Of a stretch of DNA of 64,000 nucleotides, positions 28,436 through 38,129 are shown piece after piece (the first letter of the stretch is position 1; each line of letters opens with the position of its first letter). Source of the DNA: Butyricicoccus pullicaecorum DSM 23266 (GTDB lineage: Bacteria > Bacillota > Clostridia > Oscillospirales > Butyricicoccaceae); the NCBI RefSeq assembly GCF_900167005.1, contig NZ_FUXW01000006.1, positions 28,813-92,812 on the forward strand, written 5' to 3'. The translations under genes were made by a program, and so were the position numbers. The notes under the pieces are model-generated. The model was not told the origin of the DNA. It made no database searches and saw only the letters and a program-made list of their open reading frames with translations.

Positions 28436-28501
28436 AGTTCCTCCAGAACAAAACAATGGGATCAGGGTGTTTTGGACTGCGGTTATCATAAGGCCGCAGC
28501 C

Positions 28502-28533
28502 GGAGTGCATCACTCCCTCTGCTTGGTATTATA
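28502..28533 (-). promoter_or_regulatory. Promoter element and operator-like palindrome of the mannosidase gene
   Basis: A TATAAT -10 on the minus strand (28528-28533) is followed, toward the gene, by the perfect inverted repeat GGAGTG-CAT-CACTCC (28502-28516). The palindrome sits just downstream of the start site, a repressor position. No adjacent regulator gene is present. Confidence 0.5.
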
Positions 28534-28746
28534 CATGCTTTTCGTCCGATTGCATGTGTTTCTTTTTGACTTTTCCCATCTGCATAAACCAGCCCCAAAC
28601 AGATTGTGCAAACCGCCGTTTCTGTCTCTGTTTCGCGTATCGCGTCCTTTTTGCGCAGTTTTTACGTCCTTCTCACAAATATCCCTTTTCGCCCCAAATT
28701 TACCGCTTTTTCTGCCAGATTTTACCTGCCGCTCTGGCTTTTCCCC

Positions 28747-28776
28747 TTGACAAACCGATGTGAAATACCGTATACT
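28747..28776 (+). promoter_or_regulatory. Strong promoter driving the structured RNA and polyamine operon
   Basis: TTGACA (28747-28752), 18-bp spacer, TATACT (28771-28776). The start site is predicted near 28783, almost 400 nt before the speD start codon. Confidence 0.8.
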
Positions 28777-28782
28777 TGTCTT

Positions 28783-29105
28783 GTCATGTGATATATGTTT
28801 TCTGTATCCATGCAAATATTTCTTCTGACCACCCGGTTTTTTCTCCGGGGCAAGGCCATACGGACAGCCGGGTCAACTGCCGAGGGGCGGCCGAATGCCG
28901 CCATTATTGATTGAGTTAAAAGCTCAATTTTATAAGTTGGTTACTTTATAACCGGTACGCGAAGTGCGTGCACAACTTGTAAAACGGTCAATAAGAGTAG
29001 TAAAAGTAAGTATTTGCTATATAGACTCTCTATACAGAACCATCTGTCACATGGATTTTCGGGATCAGTCCGCCGCGCGGGCATCCCCTTCCATATGATT
29101 TTTTT
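28783..29105 (+). ncRNA. Long structured noncoding RNA / leader upstream of speD (possibly raiA-like)
   Basis: About 320 nt without a credible ORF between a strong promoter and a terminator. Helices seen by eye: CCCGG/CCGGG near 28833-28848; GGCGGC/GCCGCC hairpin at 28887-28903; then a nested multibranch fold in which TTATTGA (28904-28910) pairs with TCAATAA (28988-28994) and encloses the ATTGAG/CTCAAT hairpin and a branch AAGTTG/CAACTT that itself holds the GGTTA/TAACC and ACGC/GCGT hairpins. Such long-range pairing is unlike random sequence. It could be an independent RNA (a raiA-type RNA is my best but weak guess) or an unusually long leader controlling speD. Confidence 0.6.
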
Positions 29106-29144
29106 ACAAGCAGTGTGCCATTTCCGCACCCTGCTTGTTTTTTT
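29106..29144 (+). terminator. Terminator between the structured RNA and speD
   Basis: ACAAGCAG pairs with CTGCTTGT, extended by an inner GTGC/GCAC helix, followed by a run of seven T's. It ends about 14 nt before the speD AAGGAG, so it either ends the noncoding RNA or acts as an attenuator for the polyamine operon. Confidence 0.85.
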
Positions 29145-29173
29145 ATTCTGTTTTGAGAAGGAGCGCCTGCGGT

Positions 29174-29926
29174 ATGGCGGAAAAATTAAAGCTTTACGGA
29201 TTCAACAACCTGACCAAAGCCCTGAGTTTCAACATCTACGATGTCTGCTACGCGAAAACCGAGCGCGAACAGCAGGACTACATCGCTTACATCGATGAGC
29301 AGTACAACTCCGAGCGTCTGACCACCATCCTCACTAACCTCACCGACATGATCGGTGCCACCGTGCTCAATATCTCCAAGCAGGACTATGAGCCGCAGGG
29401 TGCGTCGGTCACCATCCTCATCGCCGAGCGTCCGGTCCCCGGAGAGACTCAGGTTGCGCACCTCGACAAGAGCCACGTCACCGTGCACACCTATCCTGAG
29501 TACCACCCCGAAACCTGTCTGGCGACCTTCCGTGTGGATATCGACGTCGCGACCTGCGGTGAGATCACTCCGCTGTCCACGCTGGACTACCTCATCAGCT
29601 CGTTTGACTCGGATATCATCACCATGGACTACCGTGTTCGCGGCTTCACCCGCGACATGAACGGTCAGAAGCTCTTTATGGATCACCCGGTCGCGTCCAT
29701 TCAGGACTACATCGACCCCATCACCCTGCGCCGCTACGACGCAGTCGATATCAATGTCTACAGTGCAAACCTCTTCCACACTCGGATGATGCTCAAGGAC
29801 ATTGACCTGCAAAACTACCTGTTCAAGACCGACGTGTATGAGCTTCCGCCCATGGTTCGGCTTGAAATCATGAACAATATCCGCCGCGAGATGATCGAAA
29901 TTTTCAGCGGCCGCAATATCTACTAA
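29174..29926 (+). CDS. speD: S-adenosylmethionine decarboxylase proenzyme
   Basis: 250-aa pyruvoyl-dependent decarboxylase of the E. coli SpeD type, supplying decarboxylated SAM for spermidine synthesis. The self-cleavage site is between Lys and Ser in [14 protein letters not shown] (about residue 100); other family segments are [21 protein letters not shown] and [12 protein letters not shown]. The ATG at 29174 has AAGGAG; an in-frame ATG at 29135 lies in the terminator and is rejected. First gene of the polyamine operon, 14 nt before the next gene. Confidence 0.95.
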   Translation: MAEKLKLYGFNNLTKALSFNIYDVCYAKTEREQQDYIAYIDEQYNSERLTTILTNLTDMIGATVLNISKQDYEPQGASVTILIAERPVPGETQVAHLDKSHVTVHTYPEYHPETCLATFRVDIDVATCGEITPLSTLDYLISSFDSDIITMDYRVRGFTRDMNGQKLFMDHPVASIQDYIDPITLRRYDAVDINVYSANLFHTRMMLKDIDLQNYLFKTDVYELPPMVRLEIMNNIRREMIEIFSGRNIY

Positions 29927-29940
29927 GCGAGGTGCGTCCC

Positions 29941-31398
29941 ATGAAACCGTTGTCTCAGGAGCGCGCGCCCATCTACGAGGCGCTCGACTCCTTCCAAAAA
30001 ATGCGCGTTGTCCCCTTCGATGTGCCCGGGCACAAGCGGGGACGCGGCAACCCCGAACTCGCCGCCCTACTGGGTGAGCAGTGCGTCCGCATGGACGTTA
30101 ACTCCATGAAACCCCTGGACAACCTCTGTCACCCGGTCTCGGTCATCCGCGAGGCTGAGGAGCTGGCTGCCGAGGCTTTCGGCGCAGCGCACGCCTTCCT
30201 GATGGTTGGCGGCACGACGTCGGCGGTACAGAGCATGGTGTTGTCGGTTGTGGGGCGCGGCGAAAAGATCATCCTGCCGCGCAACGTCCATCGCAGTGTC
30301 ATGGGTGCGATGGTTCTGTGCGGTGCTATTCCGGTCTACATCGACCCGGCCTGCGACGACCGTCTGGGCATTCCGCTCGGCATGAGCGTGTCTGCCGTCG
30401 AGCGTGCCATCCGTGAAAACCCGGATGCCAAGGCCATTCTGGTCAACAACCCCACCTACTACGGCATCTGTTCCGACCTGCGCCGCATCGTACAGCTGGC
30501 GCACGCGCACGGCATGCTGTGTCTGGCCGACGAAGCCCACGGCACGCACTTCTATTTCGGTGAAAATCTGCCGGTATCCGCGATGGCTGCCGGTGCCGAC
30601 ATGGCTGCCGTGTCCATGCACAAGTCGGGCGGCAGTCTGACCCAGTCCTCTCTGCTGCTGTGCGGCCCTGCCATGAGTGAGGGTCATGTGCGTCAGATCA
30701 TCAACCTCACCCAGACCACCAGCGGCTCCTATCTGCTGCTGTCCAGTCTGGACATTTCGCGCCGTAATCTGGCGCTGCGCGGCAAGGAAGCCTTCGCCCG
30801 CGTGGTAGAACTTGCCGAGTACGCCCGCCGCGAGATCAACGCCATCGGCGGCTATTACGCCTTCTCGCGTGAGCTGTGCAACGGCGACAGCATCTACGAC
30901 TTCGACCCCACCAAGCTGTCGGTCAACACCCTGCAAGTCGGTCTGGCCGGCATTGAGGTTTACGATCTGCTGCGCGACGAGTACGACATTCAGATCGAGT
31001 TTGGTGACCTCGGCAACATTCTGGCTTACCTGTCCATCGGTGACCGTCCGCGCGAGATCGAGCGACTGGTCGGTGCGCTCTCCGAGGTACGCCGCCGCTT
31101 CGGCGGCTCGGAAGCCGGTCTGATGAAGCAGGAGTACATCGAGCCCGACGTTGCGGTCTCGCCGCAGGACGCGTTCTACGCCGAGCACGAGTCCCTGCCC
31201 ATCATGGAAACCGAGGGTCGTGTCTGCTCGGAATTTGTCATGTGCTACCCGCCCGGCATCCCGATTCTGGCACCCGGCGAGCGCATCACCCGGGAAATTC
31301 TGGACTACATCGTGTATGCCAAGGACAAGGGCTGCTCGATGACCGGCCCGGAGGACGCAGATATCACCCGCCTCAACGTGCTCAAAGGAAGGTACTAA
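29941..31398 (+). CDS. speA: Arginine decarboxylase (Orn/Lys/Arg decarboxylase class I, PLP fold type I)
   Basis: 485-aa PLP decarboxylase of the short Gram-positive type (like B. subtilis SpeA), without the N-terminal receiver-like wing domain of the acid-inducible enzymes. The substrate-gate segment is FDVPGHKRGRGNPEL, the cofactor region is LADEAHGTHFYF, and the PLP Lys lies in AVSMHKSGGSLTQSS (about residue 230). Arginine specificity follows from the agmatinase gene three positions on; lysine or ornithine remain possible from sequence alone. The start is fixed at 29941 just after the speD stop. Confidence 0.9.
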   Translation: MKPLSQERAPIYEALDSFQKMRVVPFDVPGHKRGRGNPELAALLGEQCVRMDVNSMKPLDNLCHPVSVIREAEELAAEAFGAAHAFLMVGGTTSAVQSMVLSVVGRGEKIILPRNVHRSVMGAMVLCGAIPVYIDPACDDRLGIPLGMSVSAVERAIRENPDAKAILVNNPTYYGICSDLRRIVQLAHAHGMLCLADEAHGTHFYFGENLPVSAMAAGADMAAVSMHKSGGSLTQSSLLLCGPAMSEGHVRQIINLTQTTSGSYLLLSSLDISRRNLALRGKEAFARVVELAEYARREINAIGGYYAFSRELCNGDSIYDFDPTKLSVNTLQVGLAGIEVYDLLRDEYDIQIEFGDLGNILAYLSIGDRPREIERLVGALSEVRRRFGGSEAGLMKQEYIEPDVAVSPQDAFYAEHESLPIMETEGRVCSEFVMCYPPGIPILAPGERITREILDYIVYAKDKGCSMTGPEDADITRLNVLKGRY

Positions 31399-31399
31399 T

Positions 31400-32263
31400 A
31401 TGGATTTATGGTTTTCCGAACATCACACACCCAATGTCAAGCTGTCCATCCGCGTTGACCGCCAGCTCTATGCCGGTCAGAGCGAGTTTCAGCGCATTGA
31501 TGTCTTTGAGTCGCCCGAATTCGGCCGTTTTCTGACGCTGGACGGCTATATGATGCTGACCGAAAAGGACGAATTCATCTATCACGAAATGATCGTGCAT
31601 GTGCCCATGGCCGTGCATCCGAATATCAAAAAAGTGCTGGTCATCGGTGCCGGTGACGGCGGCGTCATCCGCGAGCTGACCCGCTACGACCATATCGAGC
31701 ACATCGACATGGTCGAGATCGACCCGGACGTTGTTGAGGTCTGCCGCGCTTACCTGCCCAAGACCGCAGGCCCCTGGCTGGACGACCCGCGCGTGCACAT
31801 CCACTACGAGGACGGTCTCAAGTTCGTGCGCACCTGTGAGGACGCTTACGACCTCATCATCGTCGACTCGACCGACCCGTTCGGCCCCGGTGAGGGACTG
31901 TTTACCCGCGAGTTCTATGGCAACTGCTACAAGGCGCTGCACGAGGACGGCATTATGGTCAATCAGCACGAGAGCCCGTTCTACGACGAGGACGCCATCG
32001 CCTGCCAGCGCGCACACAAGCGCATTGTCGAGTCCTTCCCGATCAGCCGCGTCTATCAGGCGCACATCCCGACCTACCCGTCCGGGCACTGGCTGTTTGG
32101 CTTCGCGTCCAAAAAGTACCATCCGCTCAAGGATCTGGACGAAGCCCGCTGGAACGGCTACGGTCTGTCCTGCAAATACTACACGACCACCCTGCACAAG
32201 GGTGCGTTCTACATCCCCGCCTATGTTGAGGAGTTATTGAAAGATGTTGAAAGCGAACGTTGA
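31400..32263 (+). CDS. speE: Spermidine synthase (putrescine aminopropyltransferase)
   Basis: 287-aa aminopropyltransferase transferring the aminopropyl group of decarboxylated SAM to putrescine. N-terminal beta domain (SEFQRIDVFESPEFGRFLTLDG), then the Rossmann-like fold with VLVIGAGDGGVIREL, the acidic EIDPDVVEVCR and the catalytic-loop DSTDPFGPGEGLFTREFY. It begins 1 nt after the decarboxylase stop and overlaps speB by 20 nt. Confidence 0.95.
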   Translation: MDLWFSEHHTPNVKLSIRVDRQLYAGQSEFQRIDVFESPEFGRFLTLDGYMMLTEKDEFIYHEMIVHVPMAVHPNIKKVLVIGAGDGGVIRELTRYDHIEHIDMVEIDPDVVEVCRAYLPKTAGPWLDDPRVHIHYEDGLKFVRTCEDAYDLIIVDSTDPFGPGEGLFTREFYGNCYKALHEDGIMVNQHESPFYDEDAIACQRAHKRIVESFPISRVYQAHIPTYPSGHWLFGFASKKYHPLKDLDEARWNGYGLSCKYYTTTLHKGAFYIPAYVEELLKDVESER

Positions 32264-33101
32264 AACCTTCCTGGGCTGTGACTGCCCTGCTGATGAAGCG
32301 CGTACCGTTCTGTTCGGTGCACCCTTCGATTCCACCACTTCGTTCCGCCCGGGCACGCGCTTTGGCCCGTCGGCCATCCGTCACGAGTCCTTTGGCGTAG
32401 AGACCTACAGTCCCTATCAGGATCGCGACCTGGAAGACGCGCATGTACTGGACGTGGGCGACCTCGAGCTGTGCTTTGGCAGCGCAGAAAAGGCGCTCGG
32501 TGACATTGAGGCTCAGACCGAAGAGATTCTGGACGCGGGCAAGCGTCCCTTCCTGCTTGGCGGCGAGCATCTGGTGACGCTGGGTGCCATGCGTGCGGTC
32601 GCGGGGCGCTATCCCGACCTGCACATCATCCATCTGGATGCACATGCCGACCTGCGCGACGACTATCTGGGCGCTAACCTGTCCCACGCGTGCGTCATCC
32701 GCCGCTGCTGGGATATTGTCGGTGACGGACGTATCTTCCAGTTCGGCATCCGCTCGGGCGAGCGTGCCGAGTTTGCCTGGGGTCGCGACCATGTGACCAC
32801 CCAGAAATTCAATCTGGAAGGTCTGGGCAAGACCGTCGAGGCGCTCGCCGGCAAGCCGGTCTACTTTACCCTCGATCTGGACGTGCTCGACCCGTCGGTC
32901 TTCCCCGGCACCGGTACCCCCGAGGCCGGCGGCATCTCCTTCGAGGCGCTGCGCACCGCAATCACCCTCATTTGCAGCAAGCTCAACATCGTCGCCTGCG
33001 ATGTCAACGAGCTCGCCCCCACCCTTGACCCGTCCGGTGTATCCACCGCGGTCGCCTGCAAGGTGGTTCGCGAAATGCTGCTCGCTTTCCCCGATTACTA
33101 A
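32244..33101 (+). CDS. speB: Agmatinase (ureohydrolase family)
   Basis: 285-aa manganese ureohydrolase cleaving agmatine to putrescine and urea. Metal ligands: GGEHLVTLGA, HLDAHADLRDDYLG and DLDVLDPSVFPGTGTPE. The start overlaps the end of speE by 20 nt. With the arginine decarboxylase it makes putrescine, the acceptor for both downstream spermidine routes. Confidence 0.95.
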   Translation: MLKANVETFLGCDCPADEARTVLFGAPFDSTTSFRPGTRFGPSAIRHESFGVETYSPYQDRDLEDAHVLDVGDLELCFGSAEKALGDIEAQTEEILDAGKRPFLLGGEHLVTLGAMRAVAGRYPDLHIIHLDAHADLRDDYLGANLSHACVIRRCWDIVGDGRIFQFGIRSGERAEFAWGRDHVTTQKFNLEGLGKTVEALAGKPVYFTLDLDVLDPSVFPGTGTPEAGGISFEALRTAITLICSKLNIVACDVNELAPTLDPSGVSTAVACKVVREMLLAFPDY

Positions 33102-33148
33102 TATCCCCCATTCTCACATATACGAACATTTAAGGAGGACGTTTTACG

Positions 33149-34407
<1,259 letters not shown>

Positions 34408-34408
<1 letters not shown>

Positions 34409-35526
34409 TGCCCATGCGTACCCCCTACTTTGTCGTAGACGAGACCGCGCTGCGGCACAATCTGGAAATTTTGAAAGACGTCTCCGAGCGGGCAGGATGC
34501 AAGATCCTGCTCGCCCAGAAGGCATTCTCTATGTTCTCGGTCTATCCCATCATTCGCCAGTACCTCGCAGGCACGACGGCGAGCGGTCTGTACGAGGCGC
34601 GTCTGGGTCACGAGCACTTTGGCGGCGCGACCCACGTTTTCAGCCCGGCCTATCGCCCGGACGAGTTTGAGGAACTGCTGTCCTACGCGGACGACTTCGT
34701 CTTTAACTCTCCCGCGCAGGTTCGCCGCTTCGGCCCGCTGGCCAAGGCGGCCGGCAAGTCCATCGGTCTGCGCCTCAATCCCGAGTGCTCGACCCAGGAA
34801 GGCCACGCCATCTATGACCCCTGCTCGCCCGGTTCCCGTCTGGGCACCACACTTGCAAACTTCGACGAGGATATCCTGCCCATGCTGGACGGTCTGCACT
34901 TCCACACGCTGTGCGAACAGGGTTCTGACGCGCTCGAAGTCACCGTACAGGCCTTCGAGGAAAAGTTCGGCAAGTACCTGCACGGCATGAAATGGCTCAA
35001 TCTGGGCGGCGGACACCACATCACCCGCAACGGATACGACATCGATCTGCTCGTGCGCATCGTCACCCATCTGCGCGAGACCTACAACGTCGAAGTCTAT
35101 CTGGAACCCGGTGAGGCCGTCGTGCTGAACGCCGGTTTTCTGGTGTCCAGCGTGCTCGACGTGATGCACAACGGCATGGGTATCGCCATTCTGGACGCTT
35201 CTGCGGCCTGCCACATGCCTGACGTGCTGGAAATGCCCTATCGTCCGCCTATCCTGAACAGCGGTGAGGCAAACGAGAAAGCACACACCTATCGTCTGGG
35301 CGGCCCGACCTGTCTGGCGGGCGACGTGATCGGTGACTACTCCTTCGATCAGCCGCTGCACATCGGTGATCAGGTGGTATTCGGTGACATGGCGCTGTAC
35401 ACCATGGTCAAGACCAATACCTTTAACGGTATGGGACTGCCCTCCATCGTCTGGCGCGATGCGTCGGGCAAGGAAACGCTCATCAAGTCTTTCGGCTACG
35501 AGGATTTCAAAACGCGTTTGTCTTAA
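34408..35526 (+). CDS. nspC: Carboxynorspermidine/carboxyspermidine decarboxylase
   Basis: 372-aa PLP enzyme of the alanine racemase fold (fold type III) that removes the carboxyl group to yield spermidine or norspermidine. The PLP Lys is in ILLAQKAFSMFS (about residue 35); NLGGGHHITR holds the phosphate-binding glycines and EPGEAVV follows. Its ATG overlaps the dehydrogenase TGA by 1 nt (TGATG). Last gene of the operon, with a strong terminator 11 nt later. Confidence 0.95.
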
Positions 35527-35536
35527 ATATAAGCAA

Positions 35537-35573
35537 AAGCCTCTGTGGTTCATCTCACAGAGGCTTCTTTTTT
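35537..35573 (+). terminator. Terminator of the polyamine operon
   Basis: AAGCCTCTGTG pairs with CACAGAGGCTT around an 8-nt loop, followed by CTTTTTT. It also abuts the stop codon of the convergent merR-type gene. Confidence 0.92.
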
Positions 35574-35952
35574 ACCAACTCATCATTTCCTGCTCACGCG
35601 GCAGCAATTGGGTCTCATAGTTTGCGATTTTCTGGTTGAGACGATCGAGTGAGCGCTGCATATCTGCCATGCGCTGCACGAGCTGGTCACGTTGTTCGAT
35701 CAGAATGGCTTTGCGCGCGGGCGCGGTATCCGGTCCCTGCTGAAACAGGGCGACATACTCGATGAGCGCTTCGATCTGCACCCCGGCAGAGCGCATGCAC
35801 TTCATCAGCTCCACCCAGCTGCACGCATTCTCGTCATAGTCTCGAATACCGCTCTTGCTGCGCGGCACAGGCGGAATCAGTCCGATGCGCTCGTAGTAAC
35901 GCAGGGTGTCCGCCGAAATATCATATTTTTTACTCACTTCCGCAATGGTCAC
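35572..35952 (-). CDS. MerR-family transcriptional regulator (AdhR/NmlR-like)
   Basis: 126-aa one-component regulator. The winged helix-turn-helix is at residues 1-70 (TIAEVSKKYDISADTLRYYERIGLIPP), followed by a dimerisation coiled coil to about 118. No metal-sensing cysteines in the usual C-terminal positions; the single Cys residues (about 44 and 52) are in the HTH region. A GTG start at 35952 follows GAGG. The promoter has the MerR hallmark 19-bp spacer with a dyad, so it probably controls itself; the other target is unknown. An aldehyde- or electrophile-responsive role is a guess from operator similarity. Confidence 0.9.
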   Translation of the reverse strand: MTIAEVSKKYDISADTLRYYERIGLIPPVPRSKSGIRDYDENACSWVELMKCMRSAGVQIEALIEYVALFQQGPDTAPARKAILIEQRDQLVQRMADMQRSLDRLNQKIANYETQLLPREQEMMSW

Positions 35953-35972
35953 GACATACGCCTCTTTTTTCT

Positions 35973-36003
35973 AGTATACTGTCTGGAGTGTACTCCAAGT
36001 CAA
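35973..36003 (-). promoter_or_regulatory. MerR-type promoter with 19-bp spacer and operator dyad
   Basis: On the minus strand TTGACT (35998-36003), a 19-bp spacer and TATACT (35973-35978). The spacer carries the perfect dyad TGGAGT-AC-ACTCCA, where MerR proteins bind and untwist the DNA to allow transcription. Confidence 0.85.
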
Positions 36004-36004
36004 G

Positions 36005-36038
36005 GGTAAAAAGTGATCCCACGCAAAGACGTGGGATC
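36005..36038 (-). terminator. Terminator of the MarR-MATE operon
   Basis: GATCCCACG pairs with CGTGGGATC around a 6-nt loop; on the minus strand followed by ACTTTTTA. It lies ~20 nt after the MATE stop and immediately upstream of the merR promoter. Confidence 0.8.
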
Positions 36039-36053
36039 ATACAGCATTGTTCC

Positions 36054-37481
36054 TTACACCTTGCCGTACAGATGCTCCTCATGCACCGCACGGTTGAGCT
36101 TGCGCATCTCGGGCACAATGAAGCAGGCGACAATGATTGCCGAGCTTGCGTCCGCGATGGGAGCCGAGTACAAAATGCCGTTGAGGCCGAAGAACAGCGG
36201 CAGAATGAGCATGAGCGGAATGAGCAGCAAAAGCTGACGGAGCATAGACAGGATGGATGCCTTGAGCGGCTGTCCGGTTGCCTGGAAATAGCTGGTCGAG
36301 ACGATCTGGAAACCTGCGCAGAAGATGCTGAACAGGTAAATGCGCAGGCACTTGACTGCAAAATCGCTGAAGCTTGCGTTGTCGTCGCCAAAGATACCGA
36401 TGATGGTCTCAGGCATGGTCTGGCAGAAAATCCAGCAGACAAAAATCAGGACGGTGGCGAAAATGACAGCCATCAGATAGGTACGGCGGATGCGGTCGAA
36501 CTTACGTGCACCACGGTTATAGCCCAGAATCGGCTGTGCACCGATACCAACGCCAACACCGAACGCGCCCATAATCATGGCGATCTTGGTCACAACGCCC
36601 ATGGCGCTCAGCGCGATATCGCCCGAAATACCGGATGCCAAATCGCCGTAATACACGAGCGACTTGTTCATTACTACCTGCATGATGCAGGCGACCGACT
36701 GGGTGATACCCGAGGAGATACCCAGCGTCAGGAAACGCAGGATGAGCGATGCATCGGGCTTCATCAGCTTGCGGTCCAAACGCATGTGTCGCGGATTGTT
36801 TTTGGACGGGCGGATAAAGTACAGCGTCAGCACGACAGCCGAGATGATCTGCGAGGTGATGGTCGCGATGGCCGCACCCTTAACGCCCCAGTGGAAGACG
36901 AAAATATAGACCGGGTCAAGCACAGTATTGAGTGCCGCACCGATCAGCATGCCGTACATGGACATGCGCGGGTGGCCGTCGGTACGTGCCAGGTTGGACA
37001 GCACGATACTGACGAGGTTAAACGGGGTACCCAGCAGAATAATGCCCGTGTAGTCGATGGCGTAAGGCATGATGTTCTCGGTCGCACCGAACAGCGTCAG
37101 AATGGGTTGCAGGAAGATCAGACCGAGCGCCATGAGCACAAGGCCGAGTGCGATGGTAAAGCTGAATGCGTTGTTGAGTGCCTGACGGGCTTCGTGCTCG
37201 TTCTGTTCACCCAGTCGAATGGCGGCGTGCGCCGAGCTGCCCGCACCGATCATGGTACCGAAGGCGAGCAGAATGGTCATCAGCGGAAAGGCAACCGTCG
37301 TCGCGGCGTTGCCCAGATAGCCGACGCCCTGACCAATAAAAATCTGGTCGACAATGTTATAAATGGAGTTAATCAGGCAGGAAATAATCGCCGGAAGCGA
37401 AAAATTGATGAGCAACCGTCCGACCGGCAGGGTGCCTAAGGGGTTTTCTTCCTGCACAGGTGCTGCGCTCTGTGTATTCAT
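36054..37481 (-). CDS. MATE family multidrug/toxin efflux transporter
   Basis: 475-aa polytopic membrane protein with about 12 helices in two repeats. The first half shows LPAIISCLINSIYNIVDQIFIGQGVGYLG and the second PILGYNRGARKFDRIRR, both usual for Na+- or H+-coupled MATE pumps. It begins 5 nt after the MarR stop, so expression is presumably controlled by that repressor. The substrate is unknown. Confidence 0.92.
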   Translation of the reverse strand: MNTQSAAPVQEENPLGTLPVGRLLINFSLPAIISCLINSIYNIVDQIFIGQGVGYLGNAATTVAFPLMTILLAFGTMIGAGSSAHAAIRLGEQNEHEARQALNNAFSFTIALGLVLMALGLIFLQPILTLFGATENIMPYAIDYTGIILLGTPFNLVSIVLSNLARTDGHPRMSMYGMLIGAALNTVLDPVYIFVFHWGVKGAAIATITSQIISAVVLTLYFIRPSKNNPRHMRLDRKLMKPDASLILRFLTLGISSGITQSVACIMQVVMNKSLVYYGDLASGISGDIALSAMGVVTKIAMIMGAFGVGVGIGAQPILGYNRGARKFDRIRRTYLMAVIFATVLIFVCWIFCQTMPETIIGIFGDDNASFSDFAVKCLRIYLFSIFCAGFQIVSTSYFQATGQPLKASILSMLRQLLLLIPLMLILPLFFGLNGILYSAPIADASSAIIVACFIVPEMRKLNRAVHEEHLYGKV

Positions 37482-37486
37482 ATATT

Positions 37487-37951
37487 TTACTTCTCCTCCT
37501 CTTTGCTCTCGATCAATTTGCTCAGGCTATCGCACGATCCCTTTGCCATGCGTTCCAGCAGGTGCAGAACCTGTTCGCGCTCTTCGGGTGTGAACCCCTC
37601 GGTAATCTGCGCATTCCAGCTGTCGCGCAGGTCATATACGCGCTCGATGAGTCCGCGTGCCTGCTCGGTGATGTACAGATGGCGCACGCGCTTGTCGTAC
37701 TCGTCTACCTCGATGCGCACGTATCCCTGCTGCACCATCTTCTGCACGGCCTTGGTCACCGTGCCCTTGTCAAAACTGCCGATACGCGCTAAGTCGTACA
37801 TGGTAATGCCCTCATTCTCGGCGATGCGCAGCAGGAAAAACTGCTGACCCGAACCGATCTGGTCGGCTTCCAGACTCAAATCAAAATATCGTCCGGTATT
37901 GCGCTGGATGATGGATATGTACTTGAGAAAGGTGATCGACTGCCGTTCCAT
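37487..37951 (-). CDS. MarR-family transcriptional regulator
   Basis: 154-aa winged-helix repressor. N- and C-terminal helices for dimerisation flank the DNA-binding core (SGQQFFLLRIAENEGITMYDLARIGSFDKGTVTKAVQKMVQQGYVRIEVDEYDKR is the region, residues ~34-86, with the wing DEYDKRVRHLYIT). It is first in a two-gene operon with a MATE pump, the common arrangement for drug-responsive autoregulated efflux. The promoter region has two GTTG/CAAC dyads. Confidence 0.92.
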   Translation of the reverse strand: MERQSITFLKYISIIQRNTGRYFDLSLEADQIGSGQQFFLLRIAENEGITMYDLARIGSFDKGTVTKAVQKMVQQGYVRIEVDEYDKRVRHLYITEQARGLIERVYDLRDSWNAQITEGFTPEEREQVLHLLERMAKGSCDSLSKLIESKEEEK

Positions 37952-37978
37952 GGATATCCTCCCCTGATGATTGTTTGT

Positions 37979-38028
37979 GTTGTCAACTTTCTGGAAGATA
38001 TTTTACGGCAATTTTGTTGCGTAGTCAA
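37979..38028 (-). promoter_or_regulatory. Promoter and probable operators of the MarR-MATE operon
   Basis: On the minus strand TTGACT (38023-38028), 17 bp, TAAAAT (38000-38005). The -35 is inside TAGTTGACTA (palindromic), and a second dyad GTTG-A-CAAC lies at 37979-37987 between the start site and the gene. Both are plausible MarR binding sites. Confidence 0.6.
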
Positions 38029-38077
38029 CTATTTATTTGCAATTTTTTACTTCTTAGCAAAAATCGGCAATTTCACG

Positions 38078-38113
38078 CAAAAAAGACACGGTATCTGCAT
38101 GAGAAACCGTGTC
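38078..38113 (-). terminator. Terminator after the second MATE gene
   Basis: GACACGGT pairs with ACCGTGTC around a 13-nt loop, followed on the minus strand by TTTTTTGCG. It is 17 nt past the stop at 38130. Confidence 0.85.
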
Positions 38114-38129
38114 TTTGCACACAACAATA

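Noticed and set aside
26696..28750. Long plus-strand ORF opposite the GH38 gene and its promoter
   Set aside because: Antisense to a convincing alpha-mannosidase and runs through its control region.
28783..29105. T-box, SAM, lysine or cobalamin riboswitch before speD
   Set aside because: None of the conserved core sequences of these classes is visible, and the length and branching differ.
29135..29173. Upstream in-frame ATG for speD
   Set aside because: It lies in the T-tract of the terminator; the downstream ATG has the ribosome binding site and the family N-terminus.
35988..37439. Plus-strand ORF opposite the first MATE gene
   Set aside because: Extremely charged product rich in Asp, Arg, Gln and His, the usual mirror of a hydrophobic membrane protein.
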